A stretch of DNA of 64,000 nt from CALVLD01 sp964467585 (lineage in GTDB: Bacteria; Bacillota; Clostridia; Christensenellales; CAG-138), in the NCBI GenBank assembly GCA_964467585.1, contig CAYXRF010000003.1, forward strand, positions 1-64,000. The letters run 5' to 3'. Below, in pieces: positions 40,501 through 49,046 of the stretch. The translations under genes were made by a program, and so were the position numbers. Under the pieces are notes generated by a model. It made no database searches, was not told where the DNA came from, and saw nothing but the letters and a program-made list of their open reading frames with translations. How positions within the stretch are numbered: the first letter of the stretch is position 1; each line of letters opens with the position of its first letter.

Positions 40501-42025
40501 CCTGTGCGCGCACCAGATATGGCGTGCTGCTGCTTTTTGCGGGGGTGGCTGTGCACATCAGCAGACGGTTTATCATATCAACCTTTTGCTGATTTGTAAG
40601 ACCGGAGAATGTTGAGTTGACATAGCCGGTCATTATAGCCATAGCGCCCGCGATATGCGGAGAAGCCATTGACGTGCCGCTCTTGGCGCCCCATTCCGAA
40701 CCGGAATAGGTGGAATCCGTTGAGGAATAGATTGACGAGCCGGGAGCCGTAACCTCAGGCTTGATATGCAGATCCGCTGTGGTGCCCCAGCTTGAATAGG
40801 AGGCTATCGACGGGGATGTGCTTTTTGTGGATGCGGCAACGGAAAGGGAGCCGGTGTATGTGGACGGGCTTGATACCAAGCCGTTATCCATGTTCATAGT
40901 GAAAGCATAGCTGTATTTGCTGCCGTAATAGGTGGTGGAGTTGCCCGCCGCGCAGGCGATGTTTACGCCGTGCTGATAAAGCAGGTTGTAAACGTTTTCA
41001 ACCTCCTCACCGTCGGTGGTGAAGCCGCAGTCCGAGCCGAGGCTCATGTTGATTGCGTCAACCTCAAGATATGCGCAATCCTCAAGAGCTGCAAGTATTG
41101 TTGACCATTCCGCTCCGCCGTCGGAATTGAAAACCTGCATAACAACAAGCTGGGCATTCTTTGCAACGCCTACATAGCTGCTGCTTGAATAGTTGCCCGC
41201 GACTATGCCCGCAACATGCGTGCCGTGGTCGCTGCCCGCCGTGGAGTGGGATACGTCTGTGTTGCCGCCGTTGTAGTTGAAGCGGAACGGTATCTTTGCG
41301 CTGTAATACAGATTGCTTGCGGTGAGCGTGCCGCTGTAAAGAGACTCCGCCTGCAGCGCATAGTTTGAAAGCGTTGTGGAGATTGTGCTTGTTGTCATCG
41401 AGGGGCTTGAGGGAGCCGTGCTGAAAGCGTTGTGAGCCACCTTTATACCCGTGTCGATAATAGCAACCGTTGTGCCCGCGCCGGTGTATCCCGCGCTCCA
41501 TGCGTCATCCGCGCCGATAAGCCCAACGCTTGTGGAAAGACGGGTGTCCTCATCCTCCATATCCTCGGGGATGGCGTATGTCGGCGCAAGGAATACCTTT
41601 GAAACGCCCTCAACCTTTGCAATCTCCTCACCCATATAATAGGGTGCGGATATGGCAAAGCCGTTGAAAAGCATAGTGTAGCTGAACTTAACGTCAAGCT
41701 CACCCTCAGGCATTATGGAGGCTATCGCGCTCCTTACGCTTTTTTGCTTGAGTGAAAGCAATTGTGTAAGATCTGTCGCTGATTTTGAGTTGACGTCCTC
41801 AACCACGGCGGCAACCGGTTTATCGGAGAGCTTGACCATGAAGGTGACAATCTCATTTGGGTCGATACCGGAATTTTCTTCCTCCGCCTCATGAATCGCG
41901 TCCGGATTGATGGGATCATCCGCAACGAATGAGTTGTCCACGCCCGCCGATGCGCCGAATGCGCCGATACCGACGGATACGATCATCACGAGTGTGAGAA
42001 GCATACATAGAAGTCGTTTTTTCAT
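37580..42025 (-). CDS. Secreted subtilisin-like (S8) protease with repeats and C-terminal dockerin
   Basis: About 1481 aa, interrupted by 100 N. Signal peptide (LLCMLLTLVMIVSVGIGAFG), inhibitor-I9-like propeptide (about 55-165), then the S8 domain with catalytic Asp (VAIIDTGIK), His (DHGTHVAGIVAGN) and Ser (SGTSMASPHIAG). Beta-sandwich domains, a Big-type domain (about 930-1010), a ricin/lectin-like Tyr-rich stretch (about 1020-1140) and at least three Flg_new repeats follow. The end is a dockerin with loops DVNCDGVITFGD and DVNQDGSITLSD. AAGGAGG supports the ATG. The protease should be active outside the cell and tethered through the dockerin. The true number of repeats is hidden by the gap. 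Confidence 0.92.
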   Translation of the reverse strand: MKKRLLCMLLTLVMIVSVGIGAFGASAGVDNSFVADDPINPDAIHEAEEENSGIDPNEIVTFMVKLSDKPVAAVVEDVNSKSATDLTQLLSLKQKSVRSAIASIMPEGELDVKFSYTMLFNGFAISAPYYMGEEIAKVEGVSKVFLAPTYAIPEDMEDEDTRLSTSVGLIGADDAWSAGYTGAGTTVAIIDTGIKVAHNAFSTAPSSPSMTTSTISTTLSNYALQAESLYSGTLTASNLYYSAKIPFRFNYNGGNTDVSHSTAGSDHGTHVAGIVAGNYSSSSYVGVAKNAQLVVMQVFNSDGGAEWSTILAALEDCAYLEVDAINMSLGSDCGFTTDGEEVENVYNLLYQHGVNIACAAGNSTTYYGSKYSYAFTMNMDNGLVSSPSTYTGSLSVAASTKSTSPSIASYSSWGTTADLHIKPEVTAPGSSIYSSTDSTYSGSEWGAKSGTSMASPHIAGAMAIMTGYVNSTFSGLTNQQKVDMINRLLMCTATPAKSSSTPYLVRAQGAGVIDLQKAITTKAYITVDGCDRPKLEIGDDKDKTGVYTLTFNIVNFGSSALTYTVTPYVLTEQYSSKTVNSQTTYAMAGSAWNITSSCTLSHNGTVTVPANSTVSYTVTVTLSSSLKTQLNTYFPSGAYIEGFIVLDGTVDLVVPYLGFYGNWNYASVIDRYTFIDEIKGNTNWSSINETIVGSVTSGTSYLLMGANPYITSTDWLADRCTLSPNSDTYYDKIDKVQLVLLRNAGECGITIYNEADPSTVYYNEAVPYMPKSWKYSGTSYYLASAWMDFSSWAPTDVAEGTTVVFKMYAYLDNDDFTAEQNECCEIVLPVTIDNTAPQVTYWNVDNGTLTVRVFDEHYAAWIGVYSNSSCTTLITEQAIAETTRGAYTDLQLSIGSYSTVYVKVGDYGHNTSAVLTLTGEGGSIEPVSLEGVAVTPASAEMLLNQTVALTLEKTPAEANNFEVVWSSSNTAAATVVGTKSGATVTSVAKGTTVITATATDKDTGAVYTATSTISVKNGYTYTRYEPTSAIETGVEYLIGYVSGSNVYLLMNYNPNPISSNNYYYSSSSNYYAYGVKAVTDGTNVTGVDTSAYSAATIANAEWKFVANGSYYYIQSAYDSSYYLRVYTSTTYTDLYPASGTTSATNWQWSAANNRLSYYASSSVSKYITYTATVGSYSNFFSGPSSAATGSTLQLYKKVTGTVIEDDTYTVTFVDWDGTVLSTQEVDAGGSATAPADPTRTGYTFTGWSGSYTNVTADVTITATYSILSYTVTFYGYNNAVLSTQTVNYGGSATAPTAPAVTGYTFTGWNGAYTNITANTSVYAIYTINTYTVTFYGYNNAVLSTQTVXXXXXXXXXXXXXXXXXXXXXXXXXXXXXXXXXXTAPTAPAVTGYTFTGWNGEYTNITADTSIYAVYEQTTTILLGDVNCDGVITFGDVTALFRAITSDTVHLSEQGTLNADVNQDGSITLSDVSALYAMIFAS
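37885..37984. other. Assembly gap (100 N) inside a tandem repeat
   Basis: Exactly 100 N. The flanks match consecutive parts of the intact 183-bp repeat next to it. Joining them needs 16 missing bases, or 16 plus a multiple of 183. The reading frame holds either way (100 minus 16 is divisible by 3). Confidence 0.95.
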
Positions 42026-42069
42026 GTGGTAGTTTCCTCCTTATGATGTGCGGTTTGCACTTGCCGTAT

Positions 42070-42098
42070 ATTGTATCACCTTTGAAGCGTGCTGTCCA
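42070..42098 (-). promoter_or_regulatory. Promoter of the subtilase-dockerin gene
   Basis: TGGACA, 17-bp spacer, TACAAT on the minus strand, about 45 bp before the ATG. The rest of 42099-42363 is AT-rich and shows no gene; a plus-strand promoter for 42364 could be TTGGCA-16-TATATT near 42260, weakly supported. Confidence 0.65.
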
Positions 42099-42363
42099 TA
42101 AAAGTGAAAACATTTTGACAAATTGCAAAATGAAAGTGAACTTTGAGAATGGCTTGTCAATCTCTGTGCTTTGTTCAAATAACGGTTGTAATCGTGTTGA
42201 CAAGATGATATAATGACTCTGGAGTTTTGTATGGGAATGGGCGCGATATATCTTGGCAATAATTGCCTTAAAAATATATTTTTGCCTGTCCTATAAATTT
42301 CGCAACCTTTTGACGCTCTGCTGCGTCTTTTGATAAAAGACCTTAAGAAGGGGGTGTCCCGCC

Positions 42364-43356
42364 GTGAAATATCTGAAGCGTGTTTTGCTGGTTCTGTTGG
42401 TTTCAGCCATCGTTTTGTGCGCCGCGGCAGTCTACATTCCCGATGTGATATCCTCTCGCGTCAGCTCGGCTGAGGGCAGTCACACGCTTGCGCTTTTGCG
42501 CGGGTGCTACCGCGATTCATCCGAGGTTGTGTTTGCAACCTGCGTTGTCAGCTTCACCTCCACCAACGGCGGCTCAACCTCCCGTTTTACCGTTGATGAG
42601 GTTCTTGGCGGCGACCTTGTCGTCGGTCAAACCGTTTCGGTATCTGAATCCGCTTCAGTCGGCAAAAGCTATCTCCTCTACCTTAAAAACGGCGGGGGCG
42701 CGGACTATGCCGAGGATGAGTCCGGCTTTGCTACCGTTACGGATGGTCTTGTCGCTGTTTCCGGCAGCAATGCGGTGTATGGCGGCGAATCCGTTTCGCT
42801 TGAGGCGCTCACCTCCGACATTTCTGAGCAAAGCACGGTGCTTACCGTACCCGCGCAGAGCTTCAATTATGATTCGCTTGATACGCTTGCGGCGGCAGCG
42901 GATGAGATTTTTATCGGAACAGTCGTTTCTGTAAGCTCCCCTGAGCACACCCTTTGCCGAAGCTATGAAAAGGGCGAAAGCGTGCTTAACACGCTTGACG
43001 TCACATATGTGACTATACGCGTTGTCAACGGCATGGGCAGCACCCTTTCAAGGGGGGATACGGTAACGCTTGCGCTTATCGCCTCCCGCGTGCATTCGGT
43101 TATCAGCGCAACCGATTTGACCTCGGTTTCGTTCCGTTCTCCGATATTGCAGCCCGCCGAGGGCAGCTCGTATGTGTTCTTTCTTGAGCACAGCGCGGAT
43201 GAAAAGAGCGACGTTTTCTTCACTGTCAACCCATATGAGGGTTATGTGCGGCTTGAGGGCAACTCGCTGATACGTCCGTATTACAATGCCGCGATGAAGG
43301 GCATGTACGATCTTCGCGCATTCGTTCTTTATCTGAATGAGCTTCTTGACGTCTGA
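42364..43356 (+). CDS. Hypothetical membrane-anchored or secreted protein with duplicated NTR-like modules
   Basis: 330 aa from a GTG with AGAAGGGGG upstream. One N-terminal hydrophobic helix (VLLVLLVSAIVLCAAAVYI) serves as signal or anchor. Two similar beta-rich modules follow: ATCVVSFTSTNGGSTSRFTVDE with GKSYLLYLK, and IGTVVSVSSPEHTL with VTYVTIRVVN and GSSYVFFLE. The pattern of a short exposed strand, a secretion-rate word (EVLGGDLVVGQTV) and a YLLYL strand recalls netrin/TIMP-like OB folds; this is inference. No catalytic motif. Own terminator downstream. Confidence 0.78.
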   Translation: MKYLKRVLLVLLVSAIVLCAAAVYIPDVISSRVSSAEGSHTLALLRGCYRDSSEVVFATCVVSFTSTNGGSTSRFTVDEVLGGDLVVGQTVSVSESASVGKSYLLYLKNGGGADYAEDESGFATVTDGLVAVSGSNAVYGGESVSLEALTSDISEQSTVLTVPAQSFNYDSLDTLAAAADEIFIGTVVSVSSPEHTLCRSYEKGESVLNTLDVTYVTIRVVNGMGSTLSRGDTVTLALIASRVHSVISATDLTSVSFRSPILQPAEGSSYVFFLEHSADEKSDVFFTVNPYEGYVRLEGNSLIRPYYNAAMKGMYDLRAFVLYLNELLDV

Positions 43357-43397
43357 ACAGTCCTTCTCAAATAATCAGGCTTTGTCGGTTTAGCTGC

Positions 43398-43427
43398 GGT
43401 CACACATTAAATGCGTGATCGTTTTTT
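43398..43427 (+). terminator. Rho-independent terminator after the 42364 gene
   Basis: GGTCACACAT-TAA-ATGCGTGATC stem followed by GTTTTTTG. Confidence 0.8.
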
Positions 43428-43580
43428 GTTTTATTAAAAATCCGACGCTGCCGCATATGGACGTTTTTATGAAAAAGAGCCGATTTGCGGAACCTTTTTG
43501 CGTGCTGCTGCGTTATATGTACAGAGCAACGGAATTGAGAGCTCCGAAGCCGCATTTTCTTCCTTCCTGATAATAAAAGC

Positions 43581-43616
43581 GCTGTCCGCGAACCCCCCGC
43601 GGACAGCGTCTTTTTT
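43581..43616 (+). terminator. Orphan terminator
   Basis: GCTGTCCGCG/CGCGGACAGC, 10 perfect pairs, then GTCTTTTTT on the plus strand. No gene on this strand lies directly upstream; the previous unit already has a terminator at 43398. It may end a small RNA from about 43430-43580. Confidence 0.8.
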
Positions 43617-43644
43617 GGGGTTTTTTGACCCCCTATACAAAGTG

Positions 43645-43678
43645 AAGCTCCCGAATGACTGTTGTCATTCGGGAGCTT
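43645..43678. repeat. Perfect 15-bp inverted repeat
   Basis: AAGCTCCCGAATGAC-TGTT-GTCATTCGGGAGCTT. No good T-run on either strand. It may terminate the minus-strand gene ending at 43829. The interval 43679-43828 holds no supported gene; 43812-43836 is a short ATTCATC microrepeat. Confidence 0.75.
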
Positions 43679-43828
43679 CTATTCATCAATCAGAAGGAGG
43701 AAGATGAGATTGGGAGGCTTTGGGGGGAAGCTCTTCCCTTTCTCTGTTTATAAGACGCACGAGAAAACGCTTTGGTTCCCTGCTATGAGAATATTTTTAC
43801 CATATATTTTATTTTTATTCATCATTCA

Positions 43829-44587
43829 TCATTCATCCTCATGAATGTGCAGAACGTGATTTATCTTGTTTAGCCTGCCTATCAGCGTATCGCGCTTGCC
43901 CTTTTTATCCGCTATGGAATCCTCAAGCTTTTTTTGCTGCTTTGCGATACCCTTTTTGCGAACCTCCGCCAATATTGTCAGCCCAACGCCTCCCATCAGC
44001 AGCACCGCCGCGATAATCAACGGATACAGGTTGGCTTTTACCGTGAGATCGTCGTTAAGCATTGAAAACGCAAGCACGCAGGCTATCAGCATGAGTATCA
44101 CGCCCGAAAGGGTTATCAGCTTTGAAAGCTTTATGCCGCTCTCGTAACGCTTGCGCCTTCCGCGCAGAACGTCAATCTCCTTAACAACGGCTCTCAGCTC
44201 CTGCTTGAAGCCCGCCTTGCGCATAAGCTGCTCTCTGACCTCCTCGTCCGTAAGCGGCTTTTCACCCTGCTCGGCGGACGCGGACTGTGCGGAAGAATTT
44301 GTGTTCTGCGGCTGCGCATAGGGACGCATTGGCTGCGGCGAAGAAGGCGTTTGATTTGCTGTGGGCATATGCACAGCTTCGCGCCTTGACGCGAAAGCAG
44401 CGTCAAGCGCATCGTCGTCACGGTAGTGTTCATAATCGTGCGCCTTGCCGTTTGAATCCAGTTTTTCTCTTGCAAGCGCGGCGGTGATGAGCTTTGCGCC
44501 GCAAAATATGCAGGTATGCTCGGAAGCATTCTCATCAAAGCCTATATCGCGTCCGCAGCACGGACAGGTCGCGGCGTAAATTGCCAT
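43829..44587 (-). CDS. Zinc-ribbon membrane protein with coiled coils, function unknown
   Basis: 252 aa. N-terminal zinc ribbon (CPCCGRDIGF, then TCIFCGAKL), a Gln/Ser/Pro-rich linker (about 75-110), a coiled coil with basic end (AVVKEIDVLRGRRKRYESG), two membrane helices (SKLITLSGVILMLIACVLAF; LYPLIIAAVLLMGGVGLTIL) and a final charged coiled coil (KQQKKLEDSIADKKGKRDTL). The layout, zinc ribbon outside any enzyme fold and a helical hairpin in the membrane, occurs in many unnamed Firmicutes proteins. Downstream of pheT but separated by a hairpin. Confidence 0.82.
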   Translation of the reverse strand: MAIYAATCPCCGRDIGFDENASEHTCIFCGAKLITAALAREKLDSNGKAHDYEHYRDDDALDAAFASRREAVHMPTANQTPSSPQPMRPYAQPQNTNSSAQSASAEQGEKPLTDEEVREQLMRKAGFKQELRAVVKEIDVLRGRRKRYESGIKLSKLITLSGVILMLIACVLAFSMLNDDLTVKANLYPLIIAAVLLMGGVGLTILAEVRKKGIAKQQKKLEDSIADKKGKRDTLIGRLNKINHVLHIHEDE

Positions 44588-44641
44588 GGTTTTTGCCTCC
44601 TTGGAAAAATTTTCTTAATAAGCGCCTGAAAGCAATTTCGG

Positions 44642-44675
44642 GGGGACGCAGCAAAAAGTATTGCCGTGCGTCCCC
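44642..44675. terminator. Hairpin after pheT
   Basis: GGGGACGCA/TGCGTCCCC, nine perfect pairs. The T-run (ATATTTTTT) is on the plus side; on the minus strand it directly follows the pheT stop. Terminator function for pheT is likely by position. Confidence 0.6.
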
Positions 44676-44691
44676 ATATTTTTTATCGGTG

Positions 44692-47106
44692 TTATGCTCT
44701 CAGCTCCGCATTAAGACGGAATTTAAGCGATTTTAGTATCGCGTTGACCGCATTGGTAATTTCCTCATCGGTGAGAGTTTTATCCTCCGAACGGAGGGTG
44801 AAGCTGAACGCCATGCTCTTTTTACCTTGAGGTATGCCCTTGTCGCCGGCGGCGGTGGGGCGATACACGTCAAACAGACGAATGTTTTCAACCAGTACAC
44901 GCGCCTTTGCGGAGCTGATAACATCAATAACCTGCTGCGCCTCAACGTCCTCATCCACAATTATGGCAATATCCCTCGGAACAGTCGGATATTTGGGCAG
45001 CGGGACGTATTTGCGCACACGCACTCTGTGCGCGCAAAGCAGGTTCATATCCAGCTCGGCAATAAAAGCGTTTGCGCTAAGTGAGAACGCACGGCGAACG
45101 GCGGGATGAATCGTGCCGATCTCCCCAAGAATTTCACCATGAATCGACATGATTGCTTTTTGGGTTGGATGCAGATACGGAGAACCGCCCTTTTCAAATC
45201 GAACATCGTCAACGCCAAGCTTTTCAAGCAGAGCTTCAACCGTGCCCTTGAGAGTGAAAAAATCCTCCTCCGCGCCGATATGGATTATGCCGATATGCTT
45301 GCGCTCCTCCGGCAGCTCACCATTGTCAAAATGCACGTTGCCCACTTCAAAAAAGCGTGTGCAGCCCGTTTTGCGGTTGATATTGAGGCAGGCGGCGCGA
45401 ATAAGACCGCCCGCAAGCTCCGTGCGCATAAGGCTTTGATCCTCACCGAACGGGTTAAGCAGCCTTACTGTCTGACGGCGTTCGTCATCCTGCGGAAGCA
45501 TAAGCATATCAAGCTCTGTCGGGGCAATGAAGTTATAGTTGTAAAGCTCCAGACAGCCAAGCGCCGCAAGCGTGTCCTTTACACAGTCCTCATCGGCAAA
45601 AGCGGTTCCCAGCTTGCCGCGGAATGTGTCACCGCGCATAAGCGTAGGCGGTATGTTCGTGTAGCCGTACAGCCTGCCGACCTCCTCCGCGATATCCCAA
45701 TCTGTTTCAATCCCGTCCTCAATATCGGTACGATAATGCGGAACGCGGATATTAAGCACATCGCCTGTCGGCACGGCTTTGATATTGATTGTGCCGAGAA
45801 GCTGTGTCATTGTGTTAGCGGAAAGCTCCGTATCAAGAATGGTGTTGATGTGACGGACGCTTGCGCGAACCTGCTTTTCGTCCGTGTTGACTGCGCAGAC
45901 GTCTATCATGCCGCCCATAACGCGACCCGCTTTGAGCTGATGAACAAGCTCTATTGCACGAAGCAGTGCATTCTCTGCGTTTACAGGCTCGACACCCTTT
46001 ATGAACCTTGCGGCGGAATCCGTAACATGATGCAGCTTTCTTGCTGTGGAGCGGATATTTTCGGGACGGAACACAGCGCTTTCAAACAGCGTCATGCTTG
46101 TGTTTTGCGTTATCTCACTGTTAAGCCCGCCCATTACTCCCGCAATGCCCACGCCCTTTTCGGGGTCTGCGATAAGCAGCATATCGGCTGTTAATTCGCG
46201 CTGCTTGCCGTCAAGCGTAAACACCGTTTCGCCCTCCGCGGCATTTCTGACAACGATGTGATTTTGCGCAACGCAGGCAAGGTCGAACGCGTGCATCGGA
46301 TGACCGTATTCCACAAGCACAAGGTTTGTGATATCAACAATGTTGTTTATAGGACGCAGACCGACCGACTTTAGCTTTTTTTGCATCCACTTGGGCGACG
46401 GCTCAATATTAAGCTCCGTCACCACACGCGCACAATAGCGCGGACACAGATACGGATTTTGCACCGTGACCTGCGCCACCTCCGCACAGTCGCCCTCACC
46501 CTCAACCTTTTGAATGACAGGCTCAACAAATTTTTGCCCCAACGCGGCGGCCGCCTCGCGGCAAATGCCAATTATACTTTGACAATCGGGACGGTTTGGC
46601 GTAAGCTCGATATCGAAAATGACGTCGTCAAGGTCAAACGCCTGCTGTACGCGGCAACCGAGAGTATGCTTTTCGTTGAAAACAAGCACCCCTCCGTTTT
46701 CAGCATTGTCGTAATCAACGTTTGTAATGCCAAGCTCCTCGCTTCCGCAGAACATACCGCAGCTTTCAACCCCACGCATTTTGGTCGGCTTGATTGTCAG
46801 CCCGCCGTGAAGCGTTGCGCCTTCCAACGCAACGGGGACCTGATCGCCCACATTAACATTTACGGCGTTGGTGACAATCTGCAAAAGCTCGTCACCGCCG
46901 ACGTCTATCGCGCAGACCCTGAGCTTGTCGGCATTCGGGTGCTGCTCTATCGACCTGATTTCACATACATATACGCCTGAAATGCCCTGCATCTCAGGGA
47001 TAATCTCCGCGACCTCAAAGCCGCGCAGAAGCATTCTCTCGGCAAATTCGTTTGGCGTTATGTTAAAATCCACGTATTCCTTCAACCATTTAAGCGGCAG
47101 CTTCAT
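44692..47106 (-). CDS. pheT: Phenylalanyl-tRNA synthetase beta subunit
   Basis: 804 aa, normal length. N-terminal tRNA-binding OB-fold (VYVCEIRSIEQHPNADKLRVC), B3/B4 editing region, B5 domain, catalytic-like core and C-terminal ferredoxin-like anticodon domain (YPTVPRDIAIIVDEDV). Acts as (alpha-beta)2 with PheS, 27 bp upstream. Expression follows the upstream T-box. Confidence 0.97.
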   Translation of the reverse strand: MKLPLKWLKEYVDFNITPNEFAERMLLRGFEVAEIIPEMQGISGVYVCEIRSIEQHPNADKLRVCAIDVGGDELLQIVTNAVNVNVGDQVPVALEGATLHGGLTIKPTKMRGVESCGMFCGSEELGITNVDYDNAENGGVLVFNEKHTLGCRVQQAFDLDDVIFDIELTPNRPDCQSIIGICREAAAALGQKFVEPVIQKVEGEGDCAEVAQVTVQNPYLCPRYCARVVTELNIEPSPKWMQKKLKSVGLRPINNIVDITNLVLVEYGHPMHAFDLACVAQNHIVVRNAAEGETVFTLDGKQRELTADMLLIADPEKGVGIAGVMGGLNSEITQNTSMTLFESAVFRPENIRSTARKLHHVTDSAARFIKGVEPVNAENALLRAIELVHQLKAGRVMGGMIDVCAVNTDEKQVRASVRHINTILDTELSANTMTQLLGTINIKAVPTGDVLNIRVPHYRTDIEDGIETDWDIAEEVGRLYGYTNIPPTLMRGDTFRGKLGTAFADEDCVKDTLAALGCLELYNYNFIAPTELDMLMLPQDDERRQTVRLLNPFGEDQSLMRTELAGGLIRAACLNINRKTGCTRFFEVGNVHFDNGELPEERKHIGIIHIGAEEDFFTLKGTVEALLEKLGVDDVRFEKGGSPYLHPTQKAIMSIHGEILGEIGTIHPAVRRAFSLSANAFIAELDMNLLCAHRVRVRKYVPLPKYPTVPRDIAIIVDEDVEAQQVIDVISSAKARVLVENIRLFDVYRPTAAGDKGIPQGKKSMAFSFTLRSEDKTLTDEEITNAVNAILKSLKFRLNAELRA

Positions 47107-47133
47107 AATACTTTTTTGCTCCTTTCCTCAGGC

Positions 47134-48162
47134 TTATTTGAACTGCGACAGGAAGCGCCCGTCGCCCTCATAAAGCAGCCTTATGTCGCTTATGCCATAT
47201 TTGAGGCAGGCGACACGGTCAACGCCCACGCCCCACGCGAACGCCTTCCATTCCTTTGGGTCATAACCGCAATTCTCTATCTCATGCGGATTTGTAACGC
47301 CGCAGCCCATAATCTCCATCCAGCCCGTGCCCTTGCAGGAGCTGCATCCCTTGCCGCCGCATATGGCGCAGGAGATATCAACCTCCGCAGAAGGCTCCGT
47401 GAACGGAAAATAGCTTGGGCGCAGACGCGACTTGACGTCCTCTCCAAAAACAGCCTTGACAAAAGAATCAATTGTGCCCTTGAGATCGGCAAGAGTTACG
47501 TTTTTATCCACGACAAGCCCCTCTATCTGCATAAATATGGGGCTGTGGCTTGCGTCCGGCTCATCCACGCGGAAGCAGCGCCCGGGTATCACAAGCCTGA
47601 ACGGTGGGGTCAGCGTTTTAAGCGCACGCGCCTCACACGGGGATGTGTGTGTGCGAAGCAGCACCTTGCTGTTGACATAAAACGTATCCTGCATATCGCG
47701 TGCCGGATGATTCGGCGGCAGATTAAGCAGTGTAAAGTTGTATTCGTCGTATTCAACCTCAGGACCCGAAAACGTGGTGAATCCAAGCCCTATCAGCGCA
47801 TCGCGTATCTCACGATAAACCTGCGTAAGCGGATTAAGCGCGCCCAGCGGGGCGGCGCGGCGGACTCCCGGAGCGGTTACGTCAATCGCCTCGTGCTGAA
47901 TGCGCAGCCTTTCCGCCGCCTCTGTTATGGCGGCGCGGCGTGCTTCAATCGCCTCCGCAAGCTCCTGCTTGACAATGTTTGCCCTCTGTCCGAGAGCGGA
48001 CCTGTCCTCTGCGGACAGCTTGCCCATTGTGCGCAAAATTGCCGTGAGCCTGCCGCCTCTGCCAAGAACCGACGCGGACAGTCTGTTAAGCCCATCCTCG
48101 TTTGACACGGATTCAAGCTCTGCCAAAGCCTCCCGCCGTATCGTTGAAAGCTCCTCTAACAT
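47134..48162 (-). CDS. pheS: Phenylalanyl-tRNA synthetase alpha subunit
   Basis: 342 aa from the ATG at 48162 (AAAGGGG upstream); the frame upstream is T-box leader, not protein. N-terminal coiled coil binds tRNA. Class II motifs: motif 2 LLRTHTSPCEARAL with RVIPGRCFRVDEPDASHSP in part, and motif 3 WKAFAWGVGVDRVACLKYG. The insert CAICGGKGCSSCKGTGW is the Cys-rich variant found in many bacteria. Confidence 0.97.
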   Translation of the reverse strand: MLEELSTIRREALAELESVSNEDGLNRLSASVLGRGGRLTAILRTMGKLSAEDRSALGQRANIVKQELAEAIEARRAAITEAAERLRIQHEAIDVTAPGVRRAAPLGALNPLTQVYREIRDALIGLGFTTFSGPEVEYDEYNFTLLNLPPNHPARDMQDTFYVNSKVLLRTHTSPCEARALKTLTPPFRLVIPGRCFRVDEPDASHSPIFMQIEGLVVDKNVTLADLKGTIDSFVKAVFGEDVKSRLRPSYFPFTEPSAEVDISCAICGGKGCSSCKGTGWMEIMGCGVTNPHEIENCGYDPKEWKAFAWGVGVDRVACLKYGISDIRLLYEGDGRFLSQFK

Positions 48163-48189
48163 TTGAAAACCCCTTTCAAAGAAAGTAAA

Positions 48190-48523
48190 ATAAAACACGC
48201 CTACCCCAAAGCCCTGTGCATGGGGCGAGCGTGACAAAAAGCATACCCGCGGTACCACCCATATTCGTGCGAAAGCACCTTGCGCCACAAAACGGCATAT
48301 CTGCCTGCAATGACGCTTCAGCTGTAACGGGCATACCCGATGGCAACTACACGGAGCGCGGGACGCATTTTGCCCGCGGACTTTCACCGCCATGGCTCAG
48401 GGGAGAACTTTTTGGACTTGCCCGCATCGCGGCACGCTTTCAGCCCACGCATTGTAAAACGCGTATGTCGTGCCTCTCTTTTGCGAACAGATAAGCCCTT
48501 TTGCCCCTTCGCAGCCTCTTATG
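48190..48523 (-). promoter_or_regulatory. T-box riboswitch leader of pheST
   Basis: The T-box core GGGTGGTACCGCGG is on the minus strand (48247-48260). The terminator is a stem of about 12 bp (CACGCTCGCCCC/GGGGTAGGCGTG, 48196-48233) followed by TTTTATTTT. A TTC in AAAAAGTTCTCCC, in the 5' half, is a plausible Phe specifier; not folded here. Confidence 0.92.
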
Positions 48524-48529
48524 AGCTTG

Positions 48530-48558
48530 ATTATACACATGAATTGTGCGCTTGTCAA
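48530..48558 (-). promoter_or_regulatory. Promoter of the pheST T-box transcript
   Basis: Perfect TTGACA, 17-bp spacer, perfect TATAAT on the minus strand. Confidence 0.92.
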
Positions 48559-48666
48559 CTGCCGCTTCGTTTTTCACATTTTTTACACAATCCGTTTTAT
48601 CGCCTGTGCCTGCGGAGTTGCGTGTATCGAGCCGCAAAAAATTCGTAATTTATTTCATTTTTGCCA

Positions 48667-48695
48667 TTGCGAAGCATTCTATATTATGGTATTAT
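48667..48695 (+). promoter_or_regulatory. Promoter of zapA
   Basis: TTGCGA, 17-bp spacer, TATTAT, 33 bp before the ATG at 48729. Confidence 0.6.
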
Positions 48696-48728
48696 TATAG
48701 ATAAGGAATACTATGGGTGGTGCTTCTT

Positions 48729-49046
48729 ATGGATAAAACCAAGTTGACTCTTGAGATTGGCGGGCAGACCTTCCGCCTTTCCGGTTCGGACAGTGAGGAA
48801 TACATGCGCCGTTTGGCGACAATGGTTAATCGCCGTATTGAGGATGTTCAGGCGCAGTACCCTCAGCTTTCCGCAAGCAAATGCGCGCTGCTTGCCATGC
48901 TCAATCTTGAGGATGAGATGCAAAAGCTGCGTGCGGAGTACGATTCGCTTGACCAGAAGATTTCTCAGCTGCGGGACGTTCGCACGCCCGCTCCCGTTAA
49001 GCGTCCGTTTGAGCGCACGGACGTCAAGCGGCCCGTCGGCGTTTAA
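48729..49046 (+). CDS. zapA: Cell division protein ZapA
   Basis: 105 aa. ZapA binds and bundles FtsZ at the division ring. Family pattern: KLTLEIGGQTFRLSGSDSEEYM at the front, then RRLATMVNRRIEDVQ and a central coiled coil (LNLEDEMQKLRAEYDSLDQK). Basic tail. Its place ahead of a U32 peptidase and mutS2 is a common Firmicutes arrangement. Confidence 0.9.
   Translation: MDKTKLTLEIGGQTFRLSGSDSEEYMRRLATMVNRRIEDVQAQYPQLSASKCALLAMLNLEDEMQKLRAEYDSLDQKISQLRDVRTPAPVKRPFERTDVKRPVGV

Noticed and set aside
43812..43840. ATTCATC microrepeat as a mobile-element footprint
   Set aside because: Too short and simple to support any claim.
47134..48393. Extended 419-residue PheS
   Set aside because: The extra 77 codons fall in the T-box leader and terminator.
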